Assembly: GCA_938008595.1 (NCBI GenBank)
Contig: CALLKD010000101.1
Coordinates: forward strand, 1 to 9,963
Direction: 5' to 3'
DNA length: 9,963 nucleotides
From: an uncultured bacterium
GTDB taxonomy: Bacteria > Patescibacteriota > Minisyncoccia > Phycocordibacterales > Phycocordibacteraceae
The notes under the pieces are model-generated. The model worked only from the letters and a program-made list of their open reading frames with translations, did not search any database and was not told where the DNA came from. The position numbers were made by a program, and so were the translations under genes. Below, piece by piece: positions 1-4,741 of this stretch (the first letter of the stretch is position 1; every line of letters starts with the position of its first letter).

Positions 1-2
1 TT

Positions 3-518
3 TTGATCATCGGCATTGCCGTGATCGTCTTCAAGCGCTGGTCCACACCCTACACGACCGCTGCAGCCATTCTCAAAGGTCTGCGAGGGCGTGGTGCTCC
101 AGCACCTGCGAGAGCTCCGGCTACTCGCAAGGGGTGGAGTACCCTGCTACGAGTAATCCTTACCATAGTTGTGCTTGCCTTTGCAGCATGGGTCGCCTGG
201 TTTGCGTACGCACACTGGGACGAATGGTTTCCGAAGGACGTCCAATGCGGCGTCATGAGCGAAACACACCAGAGCTGTGTCGTGAAGCCGGGCGAAACTG
301 CCACAATCACGATCCCGGTCGTGAAGCATCCGGCAGAAAACAACATTTGCCTGATGCTCGACGGCGTGCTCGACCACCTTTGGTACACGACGAGCTTGAG
401 CGGTACGAAGCGCGAATACAGCGCAGACAGCCCGCCCAAGAACGTCACCAGCTACACGTTCGATGCTGGTGCCAGGGGTGCGAAGATCACCTACTTCTTT
501 GCCAAGAAGCCCTGTTAG
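3..518 (+). CDS. Hypothetical membrane protein with C-terminal exported domain (5' end cut by the window)
   Basis: The frame is open from the first bases and the only early start is a TTG at position 3, so the gene probably begins before the window. The visible 171 residues show the end of a hydrophobic segment (about 1-10), a basic and Ala/Pro-rich linker (about 11-45), a clear membrane helix (about 47-70), and a C-terminal domain of about 100 residues. That domain has four cysteines (82, 92, 116, 171; the last is the final residue), enough for two disulfides if it lies outside the cell, and looks beta-rich. GC content and codon choice are visibly GC-richer than in the minus-strand genes that follow. 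The stop codon sits inside a hairpin, and a strong terminator follows 20 bases later. I do not recognise the family. Its position beside pilin-like genes may be coincidental because it is on the opposite strand. Confidence 0.75.
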   Translation: MIIGIAVIVFKRWSTPYTTAAAILKGLRGRGAPAPARAPATRKGWSTLLRVILTIVVLAFAAWVAWFAYAHWDEWFPKDVQCGVMSETHQSCVVKPGETATITIPVVKHPAENNICLMLDGVLDHLWYTTSLSGTKREYSADSPPKNVTSYTFDAGARGAKITYFFAKKPC

Positions 519-531
519 GGACCTTCTTGGC
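501..531 (+). repeat. Inverted repeat spanning the stop codon of the first gene
   Basis: GCCAAGAAG (501-509) is matched exactly by CTTCTTGGC (523-531). An inner CCCT/AGGG pairing closes a GTT loop and leaves a two-base bulge (AC). The TAG stop (516-518) lies in the loop and inner stem. No T-tract follows directly, so it is not itself a terminator. It may protect the mRNA 3' end or act with the terminator just downstream. Confidence 0.6.
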
Positions 532-538
532 GAAACTT

Positions 539-575
539 AACCCCTTCTGCGGAAACGCAGAGGGGGTTCTTATTT
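539..575 (+). terminator. Rho-independent terminator with GAAA tetraloop
   Basis: A 13-pair stem (539-551 with 556-568, one G-T pair) is capped by a GAAA loop and followed by TCTTATTT. It ends the plus-strand gene at 518. The stem would also form in transcripts arriving from the minus-strand pilin block that ends at 579, so it may work in both directions. The T-tract on the minus side is poor. Confidence 0.85.
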
Positions 576-578
576 ACC

Positions 579-824
579 CTATTCCAGCGCGAACTTCTTC
601 ACGATCTGAAGCATCGCACTTGCAGAGAAAATGATGGCGAGACCAATTACTCCCCAAAGCATGTGCTGCTGCCCTGTCTTACGCTTTGTATCATCTTCTC
701 CATTCTTTACATACTCAAATATCCCGTACACGAAGATTAGAAATGCACCTAGCGCAATTACGGTTATTAATGGGTTGATAATCTCCCGTTCAATAGTTGC
801 TACAAAGGTATTAAATACATCCAT
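579..824 (-). CDS. Small two-helix membrane protein, pilin-like, most diverged of the array
   Basis: This 81-residue protein has two hydrophobic helices (about 17-39 and 54-74) separated by a charged loop with the run NGEDDTKRKTGQQ. That is the layout of the neighbouring T4SS-pilin-like proteins: helix, tyrosine/aromatic and lysine, charged turn with K/R and G, second helix beginning near W-G-x-IG. It has no signal peptide and lacks the S-x-WG-[IL]-V signature of its neighbours. It is the last gene of the minus-strand block and is separated from the gene before it by a strong hairpin. The start is chosen because a TGcTATCAT promoter element lies 7 bases upstream, suggesting a leaderless mRNA. 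The pilin call rests on architecture and context; another small membrane-protein role is possible. Confidence 0.75.
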   Translation of the reverse strand: MDVFNTFVATIEREIINPLITVIALGAFLIFVYGIFEYVKNGEDDTKRKTGQQHMLWGVIGLAIIFSASAMLQIVKKFALE

Positions 825-831
825 ACTGTAT

Positions 832-840
832 ATGATAGCA
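832..840 (-). promoter_or_regulatory. Extended -10 element directly upstream of the 824 start
   Basis: On the minus strand the bases read TGCTATCAT, followed by 7 bases and then the ATG. No Shine-Dalgarno fits in the gap, so transcription would begin at or next to the start codon. The first bases of the element (839-840) also form the foot of the large hairpin at 839-872. No good -35 was seen; the place where it would sit is occupied by the hairpin. Confidence 0.45.
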
Positions 841-872
841 GAACACCGACGCTGGTAGGCGTCGGTGTTCTG
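839..872 (-). repeat. Perfect 14-bp inverted repeat between two pilin-like genes
   Basis: Bases 839-852 (CAGAACACCGACGC) pair perfectly with 859-872 around a six-base loop. The repeat lies between the stop of the 894-1247 gene and the start of the 579-824 gene. Neither side has a T-tract, so it is not a standard terminator. It could partially insulate the two genes, stabilise the upstream mRNA's 3' end, or bind a protein as DNA next to the -10 element. Confidence 0.75.
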
Positions 873-893
873 TATAACACTCGCAGGTACTAA

Positions 894-1247
894 CTAGTAT
901 GATGTCTGACGTGCCTGAGGGAACATTGGTGTTGAGTTATCAAGATTTACAGACCCAACAAGAATACGCACAAGACCCCATACAGAAACCATTACGAAGA
1001 ATCCAATAAGGCTGTATAGCATTAGGTTAAGTCCTTCTGCCTTATCCTTACTAGCTGCTCCCTTAATGAAGTATTTATATACTCCCCAAATAAATACGAG
1101 GAATGAAAGTGCAAATACAATCGGTACCGCAACGTTATTCACAATAGTGATGAAGAATGAACCTGCTGACTGAATGCTGGTTATTGTCTGAGCGGACGTT
1201 ACGAGTGGGAATGCGAGGGCAAATGATGCGAGTGCTATCTTTTTCAT
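894..1247 (-). CDS. T4SS-pilin-like protein with signal peptide
   Basis: This 117-residue protein has a probable signal peptide (1-20: MKK start, hydrophobic core, TSA before Q). Two membrane helices follow (about 34-60 and 74-97), separated by a short basic loop (IKGAASKDKAEG). The second helix carries IGFFVMVSVWGLVRILV, a signature repeated in the 1331-1681 and 1719-2045 proteins. This size and layout match the small T4SS pilin proteins widespread in Patescibacteria, which resemble VirB2/TrbC-type pilins. The role as an envelope or pilus subunit is inferred. The tail after helix two (about 20 residues) is polar. A TACAAT hexamer sits 8 bases before the ATG and there is no Shine-Dalgarno. 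Confidence 0.82.
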   Translation of the reverse strand: MKKIALASFALAFPLVTSAQTITSIQSAGSFFITIVNNVAVPIVFALSFLVFIWGVYKYFIKGAASKDKAEGLNLMLYSLIGFFVMVSVWGLVRILVGSVNLDNSTPMFPQARQTSY

Positions 1248-1255
1248 AGAAGTTA

Positions 1256-1261
1256 ATTGTA
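1256..1261 (-). promoter_or_regulatory. Candidate -10 element for the 1247 start
   Basis: The minus strand reads TACAAT, then 8 bases, then ATG. There is no upstream TG, and the best 17-spaced -35 (TTTATT) is weak. The spacing would give a leaderless or near-leaderless mRNA, as at neighbouring genes. The 83-base gap upstream leaves room for a separate promoter. Confidence 0.35.
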
Positions 1262-1330
1262 TTTGGTTATAGGTACAGAATAAACTAGTTTTGACACAAT
1301 TGTACAGGATTGTAGCGGTGCTGGGGAAAA

Positions 1331-1681
1331 CTACGGTGCAACAGTATCAAAGGTTGTATTCACATACGTACCAGAACTATTTTGACTTGGTGCATCTCCA
1401 AACGTAGGGAGGTTTGGACGAGACTGCCCATAGCCAAAGCCAAAGGTGTTAATAAGCACATTTACGATACCCCAGATAGAGATCATGACACCAAAGCCAA
1501 TGACACTCCACAGCACGAACGTCCTTCCCTTTTCCCTATCAGCTGCGCCATTAGCGATAAAGAACTTATACACGTAGAAGATGAAGACCAGGAATGCTAG
1601 AGCGAATATTGCTGGAATTAAGGTTCTGTTAATAACCGTAATAAAGGTGTGTATGTACGTTTCAAGCGTTGCGTTTATCAT
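1331..1681 (-). CDS. T4SS-pilin-like protein without signal peptide
   Basis: This 116-residue protein has two membrane helices (about 20-42 and 55-80) joined by a charged loop (ANGAADREKGR). The second helix contains WSVIGFGVMISIWGIVNVLI, closely matching the signature in the flanking paralogues. Unlike them it has no cleavable signal peptide: the short polar N-terminus runs straight into helix one. It also has a longer polar C-terminal tail (about 82-116, rich in N, S, T, P and G) that could face outside. The start is supported by a strong TGcTATACT element 6 bases upstream. It sits in the middle of five small membrane-protein genes on one strand. The pilin-family call follows from architecture and repeated motif; a direct role in conjugation, DNA uptake or adhesion cannot be read from the sequence. 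Confidence 0.82.
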   Translation of the reverse strand: MINATLETYIHTFITVINRTLIPAIFALAFLVFIFYVYKFFIANGAADREKGRTFVLWSVIGFGVMISIWGIVNVLINTFGFGYGQSRPNLPTFGDAPSQNSSGTYVNTTFDTVAP

Positions 1682-1687
1682 AGCGAT

Positions 1688-1696
1688 AGTATAGCA
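1688..1696 (-). promoter_or_regulatory. Extended -10 promoter for the 1681 start
   Basis: On the minus strand TGCTATACT ends 6 bases before the ATG. This places the likely first transcribed base on the start codon itself. No recognisable -35 lies 16-18 bases upstream, which fits an extended -10 promoter. There is no Shine-Dalgarno. Confidence 0.55.
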
Positions 1697-1718
1697 AGAG
1701 TATTGCCAAATTTATACG

Positions 1719-1738
1719 TTATAACCCTGGGGTTATAA
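1719..1738 (-). repeat. Near-perfect palindrome containing a stop codon
   Basis: TTATAACCC (1719-1727) and GGGTTATAA (1730-1738) are exact reverse complements separated by only TG. On the minus strand this covers the last codons (TPGL) and the TAA stop of the pilin-like gene. As RNA it would form an 8-pair hairpin with a CTGG loop. No T-tract follows. It could be an mRNA end-stabilising hairpin, a weak terminator or a protein-binding DNA site. Confidence 0.65.
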
Positions 1739-2045
1739 AGGTGTTAATAAGTACTCGCACAATACCCCATACTGAAAAGAGTACGGTAATGCCAATAAGC
1801 CCGGAAAGAACGAACTTCTTTCCCTTTGCTCTGTTTTCTCCTCCTCCTAGGAAGAAGAACTTATAGATCCCGTAGAGGAAGTACAGAAATATAAGGGTAA
1901 TCAAGAGATTAACAATTGAATCCCCTATTCGCACAACCGTCGTATCAACTAACTCTCTGAAGCTTGCTGCTGCTGCGTACTTTGGAGTAGCAAGCGCAAC
2001 GAGCGCTAGTGTAATGCCCGCTCCCATACTCTGTATCTTTTTCAT
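1719..2045 (-). CDS. T4SS-pilin-like protein with signal peptide
   Basis: This 108-residue protein begins with a signal peptide (about 1-26, MKK start and an AAA-type cleavage site). A short amphipathic stretch follows, then two membrane helices (about 44-66 and 79-102) separated by the basic loop LGGGENRAKGKK. The second helix has SGLIGITVLFSVWGIVRVLI, the same signature as in the proteins at 1331-1681 and 894-1247, so the three are clearly paralogues. Its ATG comes one base after the stop of the 2047-2517 gene, with no Shine-Dalgarno, which implies co-transcription and probably translational coupling. It ends inside a palindrome. Pilin function is inferred from family resemblance and clustering. 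Confidence 0.85.
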   Translation of the reverse strand: MKKIQSMGAGITLALVALATPKYAAAASFRELVDTTVVRIGDSIVNLLITLIFLYFLYGIYKFFFLGGGENRAKGKKFVLSGLIGITVLFSVWGIVRVLINTFITPGL

Positions 2046-2046
2046 A

Positions 2047-2517
2047 CTAGTTAATTAGTGACGTTGCAGTAGACTGCACCACGCCAAGAATAGCTTCAGC
2101 ACTTAGGAGAATAAGTGCACCAACAATGGTCCAACCAAGCGCCTTCTTTGCCTTTGTAATTTCGCCTGGTGCTCCTTGCGCCCTTACGAAAAGGAATCCA
2201 ATCCAGACAAAGGCAAGTACGATAATAAATTCCATTAGCTGCAGTACCGCTTTAAATACTGCCTTGAGCAGATCAGGAAGCGATTTGATGTCCTTGAGAG
2301 GGTTTGCAATGGTTGTGCCTTCTCCTACAGAAACACCGGAGTTAAGAGTGGGCGTAGCAGGTTTTGGCGTAGCAGGAGTTCCACCATTAATAGTAGTAGT
2401 TTGTGCGGCAGGAGTTCCACCATTTATAGTCGTTGCCGCATGTGCAGGACCTGCGCTTAGGACTATGAGCGTAAGTAGTAGCGCTCCGTGCACGATAGTT
2501 CTTGTAAGGGTGGACAT
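2047..2517 (-). CDS. T4SS pilin family protein with signal peptide and repeated linker
   Basis: The frame is open from 2562, but the ATG at 2517 is preferred. It gives a classical signal peptide (about 27 residues ending AGPAHA) and a 7-base gap after the upstream gene instead of an overlap. The mature protein starts with a low-complexity linker containing TTINGGTPA twice. A membrane helix and a second helix follow. The core, FLFVRAQGAPGEITKAKKALGWTIVGALILL in two parts (loop AQGAPGEITKAKKA, then GWTIVGALILL), is the most typical T4SS-pilin sequence in the array. The product is about 156 residues long. It is likely an envelope or pilus subunit, with the linker exposed outside. It is co-transcribed with the solute-binding protein gene upstream and the pilin-like gene downstream. 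Confidence 0.85.
   Translation of the reverse strand: MSTLTRTIVHGALLLTLIVLSAGPAHAATTINGGTPAAQTTTINGGTPATPKPATPTLNSGVSVGEGTTIANPLKDIKSLPDLLKAVFKAVLQLMEFIIVLAFVWIGFLFVRAQGAPGEITKAKKALGWTIVGALILLSAEAILGVVQSTATSLIN
2372..2430 (-). repeat. In-frame direct repeat encoding TTINGGTPA
   Basis: Two 23-base copies (2372-2394 and 2408-2430) differ at a single base and are spaced 36 bases apart, exactly 12 codons. They encode the repeated linker motif of the pilin family protein. The high nucleotide identity suggests a recent in-frame duplication of an exposed linker that can vary in length. Confidence 0.8.
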
Positions 2518-2524
2518 AGAATGT

Positions 2525-3811
2525 TTATAGTGAGGAATCAATAGCTTGACTTGCAGTACCAAGCGCTTCGGGCACGCGTGCCCTACCGCTCGTTATACTG
2601 CGTATCATAGTGCTAAAGATACGGTCTGTTATAGCGGGTGCTGGGGATAGCCATCCCTTTGCACTGAGCGCCTCTGGGTAGAAAACTGCGGTGTACTTAT
2701 TTGCAGCTCCTTTTGCAAGGTTTGATCGTGTTGCAGGTGCCATAGCCATGCGCTCTGCAGTGCTCAAAGAAAGAGTACTTCCTGCAAGTTGAAGCGCAGT
2801 TGCAATTGCTCCGTTTGCATTCTTAGACGCCTTAGGCACAAAGAACGCATACACCTTTCCGTAGGTCATACGGGTCTGACTTGTCTTTGGCTGTGGAATT
2901 GCTGCCATATCAAAATCAAGATTTGGGTTTGTTGCCTTTAGTGCAGGTAGCTCAGACGCAAACCCTGGATAAAGCACAAGATCTCCAGAGGTAAATGCTT
3001 GGCGGGCATTTGGTAGTGCTCCGTTCCAGGTGTAGACCGTTTTTGCAGGATCTGCAAACTGCGTATAGAAACTCATTGCAGACTCAGCAGGAGAAACACC
3101 TGTAACAGACTCCTTGCTTACGAGGTCAGTACGAAGTCCGGCATCACTAACACGAGTAATTGCGGTACCTGACTGCATGAGAAGTAGTGAGACGATAGCT
3201 CGTGCATTTGGTACGTTGTCGTACACACCAAAGGGCACCACACTCTGTGTAATTTGCCCGGTGGCAGAGGTTGTAAGCTGGCTTGCAAGCCCTGTTACCG
3301 CCTCCCATGACGTAGGTGGGCCTACATACCCCGCTGAAGAAAGTGCGCTACGGTTGTAATAGAGCACCAACGGATCAATAGCTAGTGGAATACCGTATGT
3401 TCCTGCGGTGGTTAGCAAAAGCTCTGAGATTGGCGCAAAAGAATCGAGGTACGTGCGCTCAGAAATGTTTGAGAATGGTATTACCCCAAGCTTGCTTCGC
3501 TCTGCAACCAAATGCTCCTGTGAGACTAGTATCATGTCAGGACCAACACCAGAAGCAATTGCATCAGCAAGCTTTTCGTCAAACCCATCTTCTGGCTTCT
3601 CCACATAGGTAACACCAGCATATGAGGTGTCGGTAACACGTAGTGCTGCAATTTCCGCATCAATGGCGTCCTGAGGAAGTGTCCCCCAAATAACTACCGT
3701 ACCAATTGCAGATGCACCGCCACCAAACCCTTTAAAGTTTGAGAAGAGCACAAGACCGAGCAGGGCAAGTAGTCCGAACACTGAAAGTAAAATGATTTGG
3801 AATGGTCGCAT
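2525..3811 (-). CDS. Membrane-anchored extracellular solute-binding protein (family 1 type)
   Basis: This 428-residue protein has an N-terminal membrane segment (about 5-24) with no lipobox cysteine, so it is probably a signal-anchored or exported protein and not a lipoprotein. The rest has the layout of ABC-type sugar-binding proteins (SBP_bac_1/8, MalE-like): an opening strand VVIWGTLP (about 39-46), GPDMILVSQEHL (about 90-101), then GIPLAIDPLVLYYNRSAL with the hallmark Y-N (about 139-156), PTSWEAV, and a C-terminal lobe with PQPK and YGKVYAF motifs. No permease or ATPase gene is nearby. It starts 3 bases after the methyltransferase stop and ends 7 bases before the pilin family gene, so it belongs to that operon. 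It may have been recruited to an envelope or pilus-associated role, which is inferred from position only. Confidence 0.88.
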   Translation of the reverse strand: MRPFQIILLSVFGLLALLGLVLFSNFKGFGGGASAIGTVVIWGTLPQDAIDAEIAALRVTDTSYAGVTYVEKPEDGFDEKLADAIASGVGPDMILVSQEHLVAERSKLGVIPFSNISERTYLDSFAPISELLLTTAGTYGIPLAIDPLVLYYNRSALSSAGYVGPPTSWEAVTGLASQLTTSATGQITQSVVPFGVYDNVPNARAIVSLLLMQSGTAITRVSDAGLRTDLVSKESVTGVSPAESAMSFYTQFADPAKTVYTWNGALPNARQAFTSGDLVLYPGFASELPALKATNPNLDFDMAAIPQPKTSQTRMTYGKVYAFFVPKASKNANGAIATALQLAGSTLSLSTAERMAMAPATRSNLAKGAANKYTAVFYPEALSAKGWLSPAPAITDRIFSTMIRSITSGRARVPEALGTASQAIDSSL

Positions 3812-3814
3812 AAT

Positions 3815-4348
3815 TTATTGTGGCTTCTCAAATACTACCCCATAGTGGTGTGCTCCTGCACGGAAGTTCTTCACCTTATAAAATCCAGCACTAATATATA
3901 GTAGCTCAGCAGCATGCTCGGTGACCACATGTTCTGGGTGTGGACCCATACCGCCATATGCACCAGACCAGTCAATGACGAGCACCTTGCCACCTGGTTT
4001 AAGAATACGCTTTACCTCTTCCACGAGAATATCCTTGTGTTCAACCTGAAAAAGCAGGTTTGAACAGATAACAGCATCCATAGAATCTGCTCGGAGTTTT
4101 GTCCCTCCTAACTTCTCTACGTTTCCCCACACTGTTTCCACATTACGAAATCCCATTCTGTGTGCAGAGTCGAGCACATGCGTAAGCACATCTTCCTGCA
4201 CGTCTATTGCAAATATTCTTCCTCCTCGCGAAACGGCTCCCGCACCTGCAAGCGTATAGTGCCCAGAGCCAGCACCAAGATCTGCAATCTGCATGCCATC
4301 ACGAATTCCCATCTGTAAAATATTTGAGCGTGGGTCTGAAAAGTTCAT
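3815..4348 (-). CDS. Class I SAM-dependent methyltransferase
   Basis: This compact Rossmann-fold methyltransferase has 177 residues. Motif I is IADLGAGSGHYT (21-32, the SAM-binding glycine loop). An acidic strand end IFAIDV (45-50) has D49 in position to bind the ribose. DAVICSNLLF (91-100) is motif IV-like, and LKPGGKVLVIDW (116-127) is the classic post-motif III. It resembles the UbiE/Methyltransf_11 group; the substrate cannot be inferred. It is the first gene of the minus-strand block and is followed at 3 bases by the solute-binding protein gene. The start is supported by a TGtTATTTT element 6 bases upstream and by residues immediately preceding the fold; no Shine-Dalgarno is present, so the mRNA is probably leaderless. 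The upstream cassette terminator lies only 17 bases away. Confidence 0.88.
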   Translation of the reverse strand: MNFSDPRSNILQMGIRDGMQIADLGAGSGHYTLAGAGAVSRGGRIFAIDVQEDVLTHVLDSAHRMGFRNVETVWGNVEKLGGTKLRADSMDAVICSNLLFQVEHKDILVEEVKRILKPGGKVLVIDWSGAYGGMGPHPEHVVTEHAAELLYISAGFYKVKNFRAGAHHYGVVFEKPQ

Positions 4349-4354
4349 GTATAT

Positions 4355-4363
4355 AAAATAACA
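4355..4363 (-). promoter_or_regulatory. Extended -10 promoter for the methyltransferase operon
   Basis: The minus strand reads TGTTATTTT, then 6 bases, then ATG. No -35 is visible because the upstream sequence is the terminator stem of the next cassette. The same T-rich bases serve as that terminator's tail, so the two elements overlap. Initiation would be at or next to the ATG. Confidence 0.5.
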
Positions 4364-4364
4364 T

Positions 4365-4389
4365 AAGGGCGCTCCGCTGGAGCGCCCTT
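4365..4389 (-). terminator. Rho-independent terminator of the 95-codon cassette
   Basis: A perfect 11-pair stem (AAGGGCGCTCC at 4365-4375 with 4379-4389) has a three-base loop. It lies 12 bases after the stop of the 4402-4689 gene. On the minus strand the stem is followed by ATGTTATTTT, a T-rich tail that also contains the next promoter. Confidence 0.85.
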
Positions 4390-4401
4390 TCGTCAGTTTT
4401 G

Positions 4402-4689
4402 TTACCCGATCATTTCTGCAGCGAGTCGCGCGGCGTCGTCGAGATCACGCAGACTTCGGCCGCATTGCTTTCCGGCCCTCGCAAGACGGTAGTTCTTGTG
4501 GAGCTCCGCCCCTGTGAAGCCGCGTCTTGCAGTGATGATATCGCCATCATGCTCGAATTCAACCGCCTGATATCCCGTATCATGGCGCATAAGTTCTGCG
4601 ACTGCCTCGAATTTTCCGAGCAGACCCTTGGCTGGGTCCACGAGCCGGCTTGCAGTCTTATGTACAACAACACCCATTGGAACCTTCAT
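4402..4689 (-). CDS. GC-rich orphan 95-residue soluble protein
   Basis: A 95-codon gene with no recognisable family. The protein is soluble and charged, with no membrane segment or signal peptide. It opens MKVPMGVVVHKTASRL, has a mixed strand-like centre (YQAVEFEHDGDIITARRG), and closes with an Arg/Lys and Ala-rich helical part ending DDAARLAAEMIG. It is clearly GC-richer than gyrA and the methyltransferase on either side. It is a self-contained unit, with a TGcTATAAC promoter element, a short leader with strong Shine-Dalgarno (GGAG 7 bases before ATG), and a terminator 12 bases after the stop. This frame is chosen over overlapping open frames because of that Shine-Dalgarno. Separate composition and signals suggest an accessory cassette, but its function is unknown. 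Confidence 0.72.
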   Translation of the reverse strand: MKVPMGVVVHKTASRLVDPAKGLLGKFEAVAELMRHDTGYQAVEFEHDGDIITARRGFTGAELHKNYRLARAGKQCGRSLRDLDDAARLAAEMIG

Positions 4690-4696
4690 TACACTT

Positions 4697-4739
4697 CTCC
4701 TTCCTCCCCGCGTTATAGCACACCTTTCAGAATATACAA
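4697..4739 (-). promoter_or_regulatory. Promoter and Shine-Dalgarno of the orphan cassette
   Basis: On the minus strand, TTGTAT (4734-4739) is 16 bases from TATAAC (4712-4717), which is preceded by TGC, a good extended -10. The short leader is purine-rich, with two GGAGG/AGGAG-like stretches, the nearer one (4697-4701) 7 bases before ATG. The promoter starts right after the gyrA stop; no gyrA terminator is visible, so read-through from gyrA is also possible. Confidence 0.65.
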
Positions 4740-4741
4740 AC

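Noticed and set aside
50..448. Long minus-strand open frame opposite the first gene
   Set aside because: The plus frame has a membrane helix, a plausible exported domain and a terminator. The minus frame is a shadow of GC-rich coding sequence.
1288..1325. Plus-strand TTGACA near 1291 as a promoter
   Set aside because: No acceptable -10 lies 16-18 bases downstream and no plus-strand gene follows.
2518..2562. Upstream start for the pilin family gene at 2562
   Set aside because: It would overlap the solute-binding protein gene and put 15 residues before a textbook signal peptide. The ATG at 2517 is better.
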